This document shows, piece by piece, positions 11,297 to 19,763 of a stretch of 64,000 nt of DNA. The DNA lies in assembly GCF_019797765.1 (NCBI RefSeq), contig NZ_CP081862.1, positions 2,790,001-2,854,000 of the forward strand. Direction: 5' to 3'. The notes under the pieces were generated by a model that was not told where the DNA came from, did no database searches, and saw nothing but the letters and a program-made list of their open reading frames with translations. Position numbers and translations under genes: made by a program. This DNA is from Cellulomonas sp. C5510 (GTDB taxonomy: Bacteria > Actinomycetota > Actinomycetes > Actinomycetales > Cellulomonadaceae). Position 1 is the first letter of the stretch; every line of letters starts with the position of its first letter.

Positions 11297-13116
11297 CCGT
11301 CCTCCCGGGACGTGGGACGGGCAGCGGCCGTGCGCCGGGCCACCGCCTGCTGGGCCTCGCGCGCCCGCTCGACGACGTCGAACGAGCCGGTGGTGGGCGG
11401 CAGGTCGGGGAGGGCCGCCGGGTCGACGCCACGCTCCGGCGCGCCGGCGTCGTCGGGACGCGGGTCCGCCTCCGGGTCCGCCGGCGGCTCGAGCGGCAGC
11501 GGCGAGCCGGACAGCACGATGCCGGCACGGCGCGGTAGGGTCAGTCGGAACGAGGCGCCCTGGTGCGGCCGGCCCCACGCCTCGAGCCAGCCGCCGTGCA
11601 GGTGGGCGTCCTCCAGGGAGATCGCGAGGCCGAGCCCCGTGCCGCCGGTCGTGCGCGCGCGGGCGGGGTCCGCGCGCCAGAACCTGTCGAACACGTGCTC
11701 GGCCTCGTCGCGCGTCATCCCGACGCCGTGGTCGCGCACCGTGACCGCGACCGCGCGGTCGTCGGCGCCCACCGTGACCTCCACGTCGGTGCCGTCGGCG
11801 TGCTCGATGGCGTTCACCAGGAGGTTGCGCAGCACCCGCTCGACGCGCCGCGGGTCGACGTCGGCGACGCAGCTGTCGTCGGGCTGGGTGACGGACAACC
11901 ACGTGCCCTTGCGCCCGGCGAGGGGCACGGCCTGGTCCACGGCGGCGCCCACGATGTCGCGGACGTCCCGCGCCTCCGCGTCGAGGACGGCTGCGCCCGC
12001 GTCGAACCGGCTGATCTCCAGCAGGTCGCCGAGCAGGTCCTCGAACCGGTCGAGCTGCTGCTGCAGCAGCTCCGCCGACCGCCGCACGGCCGGCGGGAAG
12101 TCGTCGCGGGACTCGTAGAGCATCTCGCCGGCCATCCGCACCGTCGTCAGCGGGGTGCGCAGCTCGTGCGAGACGTCGGAGACGAAGCGCCGCTGGAGCG
12201 CCGAGAGGTTCTCCATCCGCACGATCTGGTCCTGCAGGCTCTCGGTCATCTCGTTGAACGACCGCCCCAGCCGCGCGAGCTCGTCCTCGCCCCGCACCGC
12301 CATGCGCTCGTCGAGGTTGCCGTCCGCGATGCGCTCCGCGACGTGCGCCGCGAGCCGCACGGGCCGCACGACCTGCCGCGTGACGAGCCAGGTCATCGTG
12401 ACGAGCAGGGCCACGAGCGCGACGCCGGCGATGCCCAGGACGCCCAGCAGGAAGTCGAGGCGGTCCTGCTCGGCCTGCAGCGAGTACAGGAAGTACAGCT
12501 CGAAGGAGCCGGCGGACGGCACGGTGACGACCTGCCCCACGACGACCCCGGGCTCGACCCGGCCCGTCCCGGAGGACGTCGCCGGCCACGCGACGGACTC
12601 CCAGCGCTGGCCGTCGTTGCGGGCGGTCGCGTCGCGCAGCTCGTCCGACACGAGCTGGAGCAGCGTGGAGTCCGACGCCGGACTCGTCACGAGGATCGGC
12701 TGCTGCTGCCCGCGCGTGCGCAGGATGAAGACCTCGCGCTCCCCCGAGCCGCCGGAGCGCAGCGCGCTGACCATGTCGTTGAGGAGCTGCTGGATCTCCG
12801 GGGCGGTGGCCGCCGTCGAGGCGTCGAACGTCTTCTGGGCCTGAGCCGCCGACCGCGCGGACTCCGCGAGCACCTGGTCGACCCGGGCCGTGAACAGCCC
12901 GTCGCGCACGCTGATCGACAGGTACCCGCCGAGCACGACGAGCGCCACCAGCCCCGCGGCCAGCGTCCACGTGATGACGCGCGCCTGCAGCGAGCCGCGC
13001 CAGCCGCGCACCAGACGGCGCAGCCGCGCCGCGGACCGCACGGCCAGCAGGCGGCGCACCCGCGTCGACCGTCCCGGCGCCCCCGGCGAGAAGGGTGCCG
13101 GCGGGGGCCCGCTCAC
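11293..13116 (-). CDS. mtrB: Sensor histidine kinase MtrB
   Basis: MtrB is the membrane kinase of the MtrAB system, which links cell-wall state, osmotic stress and division in actinobacteria. The 607-residue protein has two membrane segments (about 48-68 and 222-245) around an extracellular sensor region. A HAMP linker (about 246-300), the HisKA motif SHELRTP with phospho-acceptor His near 317, and a HATPase domain with NAIEH and TGLGLAIS boxes follow. The GTG at 13116 overlaps the mtrA stop as GTGA, which fixes the start. The last four bases overlap lpqB. Co-transcription of mtrA-mtrB-lpqB is strongly implied. Confidence 0.95.
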   Translation of the reverse strand: MSGPPPAPFSPGAPGRSTRVRRLLAVRSAARLRRLVRGWRGSLQARVITWTLAAGLVALVVLGGYLSISVRDGLFTARVDQVLAESARSAAQAQKTFDASTAATAPEIQQLLNDMVSALRSGGSGEREVFILRTRGQQQPILVTSPASDSTLLQLVSDELRDATARNDGQRWESVAWPATSSGTGRVEPGVVVGQVVTVPSAGSFELYFLYSLQAEQDRLDFLLGVLGIAGVALVALLVTMTWLVTRQVVRPVRLAAHVAERIADGNLDERMAVRGEDELARLGRSFNEMTESLQDQIVRMENLSALQRRFVSDVSHELRTPLTTVRMAGEMLYESRDDFPPAVRRSAELLQQQLDRFEDLLGDLLEISRFDAGAAVLDAEARDVRDIVGAAVDQAVPLAGRKGTWLSVTQPDDSCVADVDPRRVERVLRNLLVNAIEHADGTDVEVTVGADDRAVAVTVRDHGVGMTRDEAEHVFDRFWRADPARARTTGGTGLGLAISLEDAHLHGGWLEAWGRPHQGASFRLTLPRRAGIVLSGSPLPLEPPADPEADPRPDDAGAPERGVDPAALPDLPPTTGSFDVVERAREAQQAVARRTAAARPTSREDG

Positions 13117-13796
13117 GACGGCGTCGCGCCCGCCTTGTAGCCGACGCCGCGGACGGTCACGACGATCTCCGGTCGCTCGGGGTCCGCCTCGATCTTCGAG
13201 CGCAGCCGCTGCACGTGCACGTTCACGAGGCGGGTGTCGGCGGCGTGGCGGTACCCCCACACCCGCTCCAGCAGCACCTCGCGGGTGAAGACCTGCCAGG
13301 GCTTGCGCGCCAGGGCGACGAGCAGGTCGAACTCCAGGGGCGTCAGCGGGATCGGCGCGCCGCCGCGGGTGACGCGGTGGCCGGTGACGTCGATCGACAG
13401 GTCCCCGATGCGCAGGTGCTCGGGGGCGGGCTCGTCGCTGCGCCGCAGGCGGGCCCGGACGCGCGCGATCAGCTCCTTCGGCTTGAACGGCTTCGCGATG
13501 TAGTCGTCCGCGCCGGACTCCAGACCCAGCACGACGTCCACCGTGTCCGCCTTCGCCGTCAGCATGACGATCGGCACGCCCGACTCCGCGCGGATGAGGC
13601 GGCACACCTCGGTGCCGTCCTTGCCGGGCAGCATGAGGTCGAGCAGCACGAGGTCCGGCTGCGAGGCCCGGAACGTCTCCAGAGCCTCGTCCCCGTCCGC
13701 GCAGAACACCGGATCGAACCCCTCGGAGCGCAGCACGATGCCGATCATCTCGGACAGGGCGGTGTCGTCGTCGACCACGAGAACGCGTCCCTTCAT
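13113..13796 (-). CDS. mtrA: Response regulator MtrA
   Basis: This is an OmpR/PhoB-type regulator of 227 residues. The receiver domain starts KGRVLVVDDD, has the phospho-acceptor Asp at about 53 (LLDLMLPG) and the conserved Lys in AKPF at about 102. The C-terminal winged helix ends GVGYKAGA. Length and sequence match MtrA, which in actinobacteria controls cell-wall hydrolases, osmoprotection and DNA replication genes. The ATG at 13796 gives the standard N-terminus. It is divergent from the Pro/Gly/Tyr-rich membrane protein gene, with 195 bp between them for two promoters. Confidence 0.96.
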   Translation of the reverse strand: MKGRVLVVDDDTALSEMIGIVLRSEGFDPVFCADGDEALETFRASQPDLVLLDLMLPGKDGTEVCRLIRAESGVPIVMLTAKADTVDVVLGLESGADDYIAKPFKPKELIARVRARLRRSDEPAPEHLRIGDLSIDVTGHRVTRGGAPIPLTPLEFDLLVALARKPWQVFTREVLLERVWGYRHAADTRLVNVHVQRLRSKIEADPERPEIVVTVRGVGYKAGATPS

Positions 13797-13991
13797 CGGA
13801 CCATGATGGCATCCGCGGGCAGCTCGCGGGGCAGACGCCGGCCGGATGGCCGCGGGCCGGACCGCACGCCCCCGCCCAGGCTGACGTGGCACGATGGCCG
13901 CAGCCGCGACGCGGGACCTCCGGGCCCCGCGCGACGACCCCGCCCGGGCACCCGACCCGGCCCGCCCGCCCCGAGCAGCCAGGAGCACGCG

Positions 13992-15377
13992 ATGAGCACG
14001 CCGCACGACGAGGGCCGCCCGCAGGACGCGCCCGACGCCGGCGAGGACCCGCGCCCCGCGCCCCGCTACGGGCAGTACGCGCCCCCGGGGTGGCAGCCGC
14101 CCGCCCCGGACGGGGGCGCCGCGACGCCGTGGGGCGATCCGTCCACCCACCCGGGCGCCGCCCGTCCGGGTGGCTGGACGCCGGCGGGCGGCCAGGGCGG
14201 GTACGGCGGCGCCCCCGGGCAGCCCGCTGCGCCCGGGTACGGGCAGCAGCCGGGCCACGGGCAGCATCCCGGGTACCCGCCGGCGCCCGGGTACCCGCAG
14301 CAGCCCGGGTACCCGCCGGCGCCCGGGTACCCGCAGCAGCCGGGGTACGGCCAGCAGCCCGGGTACGGCCAGCAGGGGCCCGGCGCGCCGACGCCGTACG
14401 GCTGGGGCCCCGCGCCCTACCAGCCACCGGTCGCGCAGCCCGGCATCGTCCCGCTGCGCCCGCTGAGCATCTGGGAGATCTTCGACGGCGCGTTCCGCGC
14501 GATCCGGCACAACCCGAAGACGATGTTCGGCCTCACCGCCGTCGTCGTCACGGTCGCCACCGCGCTCGGCGCCCTCGTGCAGTGGTACCTCGCGGGCCTG
14601 GTCGCCAACGAGGTGAACGGCTGGTTCACCACCGGCGGCGTGGGCGGGGCCGAGCTCGACCTGGTCGGCGAGTCGTTCGGCTCGTCGCTGGCCTCGCTCG
14701 CCGGGCTGCCGCTGACCGCGCTGGCGTCGTCCATCCTCACCGGGCTGCTCATCATCTCGGTCAGCCGGTCGGTGATCGGCCAGCGCGCGCAGGTCGGGGA
14801 CGTCGTGCGCGGCTCCGGCAAGCGGCTGTGGTGGGTGATCGCGTTCGGGATCATGCAGTCGCTCGCGGTGCTGCTGCTGTCGGGCGCGGTGGTCGGGCTG
14901 ACGATCCTGCTCTGGAACACCACCGAGAGCCCCGGCCTGACGGTGCTGGTCGCCCTCGTCGGCGCCGCCGTGCTCGTCGTGGCCGCGTTCTGGCTGACGG
15001 TCCGCACGATGCTCGCCCCGGCGGCGCTCATGCTCGAGGGCGGCCGGTTCTGGGCGTCGGTCGCCCGGGCCTGGCGCCTGACGCGCGGCAGCTTCTGGCG
15101 GCTGCTGGGCCTGTACCTGCTGGTGTCGATCCTCGTGGGCATCGTCGCGTCGCTGGTCGCGGTCCCGTTCACGACGATCGCGACGCTGCTGCTCGACGAC
15201 CCGTTCCTCACCAGCGGCGCGGGGATCGCGCTCTCGGCCGTGGGCCAGGCGCTCGGCAGCACCGTCAGCACCGTGTTCATGGCGGGCGTCATCGCGCTGG
15301 CCTACATCGACGTGCGGATGCGCCGTGAGGGCCTGGACGTCGAGCTCGCGCGGGCGGCGGGGGACGCCGGGCGGTGA
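13992..15377 (+). CDS. Membrane protein with Pro/Gly/Tyr-rich head and GDPD-type membrane domain
   Basis: The first 150 or so of 461 residues are low-complexity and rich in Pro, Gly, Gln and Tyr, with six hexapeptide repeats of the GYPPAP/GYPQQP type. After PLRPLSIWEIFDGAFRAIRHNPKTMF comes a polytopic membrane domain with about six hydrophobic segments. This resembles the membrane domain attached to some glycerophosphodiester phosphodiesterases, but no catalytic domain is present. The ATG at 13992 has AGGAG eight bases upstream. The stop overlaps the DUF4129 start as GTGA, so it heads the envelope operon. The function is unknown; the head could bind partners or the cell wall (inference). Confidence 0.75.
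   Translation: MSTPHDEGRPQDAPDAGEDPRPAPRYGQYAPPGWQPPAPDGGAATPWGDPSTHPGAARPGGWTPAGGQGGYGGAPGQPAAPGYGQQPGHGQHPGYPPAPGYPQQPGYPPAPGYPQQPGYGQQPGYGQQGPGAPTPYGWGPAPYQPPVAQPGIVPLRPLSIWEIFDGAFRAIRHNPKTMFGLTAVVVTVATALGALVQWYLAGLVANEVNGWFTTGGVGGAELDLVGESFGSSLASLAGLPLTALASSILTGLLIISVSRSVIGQRAQVGDVVRGSGKRLWWVIAFGIMQSLAVLLLSGAVVGLTILLWNTTESPGLTVLVALVGAAVLVVAAFWLTVRTMLAPAALMLEGGRFWASVARAWRLTRGSFWRLLGLYLLVSILVGIVASLVAVPFTTIATLLLDDPFLTSGAGIALSAVGQALGSTVSTVFMAGVIALAYIDVRMRREGLDVELARAAGDAGR
14268..14375 (+). repeat. Six 18-bp tandem repeats in coding sequence
   Basis: Units alternate between CCCGGGTACCCGCCGGCG and CCCGGGTACCCGCAGCAG, with the last two diverged. Each encodes a PGY-containing hexapeptide in the low-complexity head of the membrane protein. 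Copy number is likely to vary between strains. Confidence 0.9.
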
Positions 15378-16018
15378 CGTCCGCCGCGCTCCGGCTGCTC
15401 GCCCTGCGGGGCGAGGTCCCGGTCGTGCCCGACGCCGACCAGGCGCGGGGGTGGCTCGAGCGCGAGCTCGCCGACCCCGTGTACCACCAGCAGCCGAGCA
15501 TCCTCAGCCGCCTGCTGGAGTGGCTGCGCGACCTGTTCGCGCGCGCCGACGGGGCGGCGCTGGGCGACGTCGGCACCCTCCTCGTGGTCGTGGGGGTGCT
15601 GGCCGTGGTCGTGGTCGTCACGTTCCTCGTCACCGGCCCGGTGCGACGCAGCCGCCGGCTCGCGCGCGCGGGTTCCGTGCTGGACGCGGACGACCGGCGG
15701 TCCGCGGCCGAGCTGCGCGCCGCCGCGGACGCGGCGGCCGCCCGGGGCGACTGGGCCGCGGCGGTCGCGGACCGGTTCCGCGCCGTGGTGGGGGGGGGGG
15801 GGGGCCCCCCCCCCCGGGGGGCCCCCCCCGGGGGGCCCCCCCGGGGGCCCCCGCCCCCCCCGGGGGGGGCCCCCCCCCGCGACGACGTCCCGGCCGAGCT
15901 GCTCGACCTCGGTGTACGGCGACGTCGTGCCGGGCGCCGCGGACGACGCGGCGCTGCGGGAGCTCGACGCGCGGCTCGCCGCGACCCGGCCCACCGGGGC
16001 GCCGGGGCGCCGGGGGGC
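15374..16018 (+). pseudogene. DUF4129 family protein, frame broken by G/C runs (probable sequence error)
   Basis: The GTG at 15374 overlaps the previous stop. The first 140 codons read as a DUF4129 protein: a short cytoplasmic start, one membrane segment (about residues 74-97), then AARGDWAAAVADRFRAVV. At 15790-15878 the sequence becomes uninterrupted runs of G and C. Beyond it the expected DUF4129 continuation (VYGDVVPGAADDAALRELDARLAATRP) is in another frame from about 15912. The gene is therefore interrupted by a net frameshift inside sequence that encodes only Gly/Pro. I read this as an assembly or base-calling fault rather than a true pseudogene. DUF4129 genes usually sit with MoxR and DUF58, as here. 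Confidence 0.6.
15790..15878. other. 89-bp tract of G and C homopolymer runs only
   Basis: The stretch consists of a run of 15 G, then 11 C, 6 G, 8 C, 6 G, 7 C, 5 G and so on, with no A or T. It falls within the DUF4129 gene exactly where the reading frame is lost. A shorter tract of 9 G and 6 C lies at 16019-16033. Real coding sequence in this genome does not look like this elsewhere. Confidence 0.9.
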
Positions 16019-16099
16019 GGGGGGGGGCCCCCCGGCAAGCCACCCGAGAGACAGCAGGCACCCCCCCCCGCACCCGCGCCCGCCGCCCCGGCCCGCGCC

Positions 16100-17335
16100 G
16101 TCATCACGCCCCCCGGACCGTCCGTCCCGGGCCCCGGGCGTCCCGACGGGACCGTCCTCGGCGACGGGACGACCGCCCGGAGCCGCGCCCGGTCGCGCTG
16201 GCGCCAGTACCGCTGGGTGCTCGTGGTGGCCGGCGTGCTGGCCCTGGCGGTGCTCGCGGCGGTGCTGCCCGCGCCGGTCCGCAGCACCACCCCCCTCGCG
16301 CCGGACAACCCGCACGCGAACGGCGCCCGCGCGGTCGCGGAGGTGCTGGCCGACCAGGGGGTGACCACGACCTACGTCCGCAGCACGGCAGCCGCGGCCG
16401 CCGCGGCCGGCCCGGGTACGACGCTCCTCGTCACCAGCGACTGGCTGCTGACCGACCCCCAGGTGGACGCCGTCGTCGGCTCCGGCGCGGACCTGGTGCT
16501 GCTCGACCCGTCGTACCTGCTGGCGGCCGCCGTGCCGGGGCTCGAGACCGGCTGGAGCGGCAGCGGGACGCCGACGCGGCTGACCGCCACGTGCGCCGAC
16601 ACCGACGCCGCGGCCGCGGGCACGATCACGGGCTCGGGGGCGGGGGTCGTGGTGAGCGGGAACCGCCCGCCCGCCGGTGCCTCCCTGTGCTTCCCGCTGC
16701 CCGGCACCGAGCCGCAGGCCTACCTCTACGCCGACGTCGAGTCCGACGGCCGCCGCGTCACCGTCCTGGGCGACGCCGGACTGCTGACGAACGCCCGGGT
16801 CGCGGACGACGGCAACGCGGCGCTCGTGCTCCGGGCGCTCGGTCGGCACGACGAGCTGGTGTGGTACGTGCCCTCCGCCACCGACACCGGCGACGGCGGC
16901 GCGGCCGGCCCGGGGCTCGCCGACCTGCTGCCGCCCCCCGCCCGCCTGGTGCTGCTGCAGGCCCTCGTCGTCGTGCTAGCGCTCGCGCTCTGGCGCGGCC
17001 GGCGCCTGGGCCGCGTCGTCGTCGAGCGCCTGCCCGTGGTCGTGCGGTCCGCCGAGACCACGCGCGGCCGTGGACGCCTCTACCGGGTGGCACGGGCGCA
17101 CGGTCACGCGGCCGCCTCGCTCCGGGCCGGCACGGCCGCGCGGCTCGCCCGCCGGCTCGGCCTGCCGCGGTCGGCAGACGCCCCCTCCCTGATCACCGCG
17201 GTCGCGCGAGCAGCGCACCGTGACGAGACCGAGGTCCGCGACCTGCTGTACGGACCGCCACCCCCGTCGGACGCGGGCCTGGAGACCCTGGCCCGCCTGC
17301 TCGACCAGCTCGAGAGCGAGGTTCACCCCACGTGA
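16100..17335 (+). CDS. DUF4350 domain protein, start uncertain
   Basis: The protein has a membrane segment near the start (LVVAGVLALAVLAAVL), an extracytoplasmic domain beginning PLAPDNPHANGARAVAEVLADQGV, typical of DUF4350, and a second membrane segment near LVLLQALVVVLALAL followed by a basic cytoplasmic tail. DUF4350 proteins share a fold with GATase-like domains and accompany DUF4129, MoxR and DUF58 in actinobacteria. No ATG, GTG or TTG lies in this frame between 16018 and the first membrane segment, so the start shown (a GTC) is only the point from which the sequence looks real. The true start was probably lost in the damaged tract. The stop overlaps the moxR start as GTGA. Confidence 0.65.
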   Translation, partial: VITPPGPSVPGPGRPDGTVLGDGTTARSRARSRWRQYRWVLVVAGVLALAVLAAVLPAPVRSTTPLAPDNPHANGARAVAEVLADQGVTTTYVRSTAAAAAAAGPGTTLLVTSDWLLTDPQVDAVVGSGADLVLLDPSYLLAAAVPGLETGWSGSGTPTRLTATCADTDAAAAGTITGSGAGVVVSGNRPPAGASLCFPLPGTEPQAYLYADVESDGRRVTVLGDAGLLTNARVADDGNAALVLRALGRHDELVWYVPSATDTGDGGAAGPGLADLLPPPARLVLLQALVVVLALALWRGRRLGRVVVERLPVVVRSAETTRGRGRLYRVARAHGHAAASLRAGTAARLARRLGLPRSADAPSLITAVARAAHRDETEVRDLLYGPPPPSDAGLETLARLLDQLESEVHPT

Positions 17336-18411
17336 CCCAGGACCACCCCGCCCCGACCCCGTGGCAGCCGGAGCCGGTGACCCCGCCGGCGCCCGCCGCT
17401 CCCCCGGCGGCGTCGGCAGCGCCCGCCGCTCCCCCCGCCCCGGCGGCCCCTCCGGCGCCCTCGGCCGACCTCCGCGAGGCGCTCGGCGCCGTCCGCACCG
17501 AGGTCGGCCGCGCGGTCGTCGGCCAGGAGGCCGCCGTCACCGGTCTCGTCATCGCGCTGCTGTGCCGCGGCCACGTGCTGCTCGAGGGCGTGCCGGGCGT
17601 GGCGAAGACCCTGCTCGTGCGCAGCCTGTCGGCGGCGCTCGACCTGGACACCAAGCGGGTGCAGTTCACGCCCGACCTGATGCCCGGTGACGTGACGGGC
17701 TCGCTGGTGTACGACGCCCGCACGGCCGAGTTCTCGTTCCGCGAGGGCCCCGTGTTCACGAACCTGCTGCTCGCCGACGAGATCAACCGGACGCCCCCGA
17801 AGACCCAGGCGTCGCTGCTGGAGGCCATGGAGGAGCGCCAGGTCTCGGTGGACGGGACGCCGCGGCCGCTGCCCGAGCCGTTCGTCGTCGTCGCCACGCA
17901 GAACCCCGTCGAGTACGAGGGCACGTACCCGCTGCCCGAGGCGCAGCTCGACCGGTTCCTGCTCAAGCTGACGCTGCCGCTGCCCGAGCGGGCCGACGAG
18001 ATCGAGGTGCTGGCCCGCCACGCCGCCGGGTTCGACCCGCGCGACCTGGTCCGGGCGGGCGTGCGGCCGGTCGCCGGCGCCGGGGTGCTCGACCGGGCGC
18101 GCGCCGAGGTCGCGCGGGTCCAGGTCGCCCCCGAGGTGCTCGGCTACGTCGTGGACCTGGTGCGCGCCACCCGCCGGTCGCCGTCGCTGTCGCTCGGGGT
18201 CTCCCCGCGCGGCGCCACGGCGCTGCTGGCGACGTCGCGCGCCTGGGCGTGGCTCTCGGGCCGCCCCTACGTCACCCCGGACGACGTCAAGGCCCTGGCG
18301 CACCCGACGCTCCGGCACCGCGTGCAGCTGCGCGCGGAGGCCGAGCTGGAGGGCGTCACCGCCGAGTCCGTCCTGGACACCGTCCTGGCGTCCGTGCCGG
18401 TCCCCCGCTGA
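17332..18411 (+). CDS. MoxR family AAA+ ATPase
   Basis: MoxR ATPases act as chaperones, often for metal or cofactor insertion or for folding of complexes with VWA/DUF58 partners. The 359-residue protein has a Pro/Ala-rich head (about 1-45), then Walker A GVPGVAKT (about 86-93), Walker B LLLADE (about 145-150), sensor and arginine-finger regions, and a lid domain. The GTG overlaps the DUF4350 stop, so translation is coupled. The DUF58 gene follows 7 bp later. This MoxR-DUF58 pairing is well known; the client is not. Confidence 0.9.
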   Translation: MTQDHPAPTPWQPEPVTPPAPAAPPAASAAPAAPPAPAAPPAPSADLREALGAVRTEVGRAVVGQEAAVTGLVIALLCRGHVLLEGVPGVAKTLLVRSLSAALDLDTKRVQFTPDLMPGDVTGSLVYDARTAEFSFREGPVFTNLLLADEINRTPPKTQASLLEAMEERQVSVDGTPRPLPEPFVVVATQNPVEYEGTYPLPEAQLDRFLLKLTLPLPERADEIEVLARHAAGFDPRDLVRAGVRPVAGAGVLDRARAEVARVQVAPEVLGYVVDLVRATRRSPSLSLGVSPRGATALLATSRAWAWLSGRPYVTPDDVKALAHPTLRHRVQLRAEAELEGVTAESVLDTVLASVPVPR

Positions 18412-18418
18412 GGCGCCC

Positions 18419-19711
18419 GTGACGATCACCTGGCGGGCGGTCGCGCTGACCGCGGTCGGCGTGGTGCCCGTGCTGCTGCTACCGGCTCCGGGGACGGTGC
18501 TGCTGTGGGCGGTGCTGTGCCTGGTGGTGTGCGCGGTCGACGCCGCGCTCGCCGCATCGCCCCGCGCGCTCGCCGTGCGGCGGGAGGTGGCGGGCCCGGT
18601 ACGGCTGCACGAGGACGCCCGGTCGCGGCTGACCGTCACGCACACCGGTGGGCGCCGCCTGCGCGGGACGGTGCGGGACGCGTGGCAGCCGTCCGCGGGC
18701 GCGCGGCGCGACCGGCACCCGGTGGACCTGCCGCCCGGCGAGGCCCGGCACCTGGACACCCCGCTGCTGCCCTCGCGCCGCGGCGACCTGCACGCCGACC
18801 GGGTCACGGTGCGGACGGTCGGCCCGCTCGGCGTCGCCGGGCGCCAGGCCTCGTTCGACGTCCCGGGGACCCTGCGGGTGCTCCCGGCCTTCGCGTCCCG
18901 CCGCCACCTGCCGAGCCGGCTCGCGCGCCTGCGGGAGATGGACGGGCGCGCGGCGGTGCAGGTGCGCGGCGCGGGGACGGAGTTCGACTCCCTGCGCGAG
19001 TACGTGATCGGGGACGACGTGCGGTCGATCGACTGGCGCGCGAGCGCCCGCCGGTCCGACGTGGTGGTGCGGACGTGGCGGCCGGAGCGCGACCGCCGCG
19101 TGCTGATCGTGGTCGACACCTCGCGCACCAGCGCCGCCCGCACGGGCGAGGAGCCGCGGCTGGACGCCTCGGTGGAGGCCGCTCTCCTGCTGGCGGCGCT
19201 CGCGTCCCGCGCGGGCGACCGCGTCGAGCTGCTCGCCCACGACCGGACCGTCCGCGCCCGGGTCGCGGGCGTCTCGGGACCGCGCCTCATGCCCGCCGTG
19301 GCGGACGCGCTGGCCGGCGTCGAGCCGTCGCTCGTCGAGGCGGACTGGCCGGGCCTGGTCGGCCAGGTGCAGCAGCGCCTCTCGCAGCGCGCCCTCGTGG
19401 TGCTGCTGTCCGCACTGGAGCCCGCCGCCGTCGAGCAGGGCCTGCTGCCCGTCGTCGACCGGTTGGCCTCCCGGCACCAGGTGGTGCTGGCCTCGGTCCG
19501 TGACCCGGAGGTCGAGCGCCTGCGGGCGGGTCGGGAGGACGTCGCGGCGCTGTTCGACGCCGCGGCCGCCGAGCGCACGGAGCTCGAGCGCTCGGCCCTC
19601 GCCCAGCGGCTGCGCGCCCGCGGCGTCGAGGTCGTCGACGCCCTGCCCGACGACCTCGCGCCGCGGCTCGCCGACGCCTACCTCGCGCTCAAGGCCGCCG
19701 GCCGGCTCTGA
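18419..19711 (+). CDS. DUF58 domain-containing protein
   Basis: The 430-residue protein has two hydrophobic segments near the N-terminus and the family core (GTEFDSLREYVIGDDVRSIDW, then SARRSDVVVRTW). A VWA-like region beginning VLIVVDTS follows. DUF58 proteins are usually encoded directly after a MoxR ATPase and are thought to form a functional unit with it in the membrane. The GTG at 18419 is 7 bp after the moxR stop. It is the last gene of the envelope operon starting at 13992. In mycobacteria the same set is flanked by SpoIIM and RDD genes, which here lie about 6 kb further on. Confidence 0.9.
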   Translation: MTITWRAVALTAVGVVPVLLLPAPGTVLLWAVLCLVVCAVDAALAASPRALAVRREVAGPVRLHEDARSRLTVTHTGGRRLRGTVRDAWQPSAGARRDRHPVDLPPGEARHLDTPLLPSRRGDLHADRVTVRTVGPLGVAGRQASFDVPGTLRVLPAFASRRHLPSRLARLREMDGRAAVQVRGAGTEFDSLREYVIGDDVRSIDWRASARRSDVVVRTWRPERDRRVLIVVDTSRTSAARTGEEPRLDASVEAALLLAALASRAGDRVELLAHDRTVRARVAGVSGPRLMPAVADALAGVEPSLVEADWPGLVGQVQQRLSQRALVVLLSALEPAAVEQGLLPVVDRLASRHQVVLASVRDPEVERLRAGREDVAALFDAAAAERTELERSALAQRLRARGVEVVDALPDDLAPRLADAYLALKAAGRL

Positions 19712-19751
19712 GCGGGCGGCCGGGCGCGGCCGGCCTGTCGGCGCCCCGTCG

Positions 19752-19757
19752 TACGGT
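19752..19757 (+). promoter_or_regulatory. Candidate -10 box for a leaderless AlkZ-like transcript
   Basis: TACGGT fits TANNNT and lies six bases before the GTG at 19764. No ribosome-binding site is present. Confidence 0.5.
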
Positions 19758-19763
19758 GACCGG

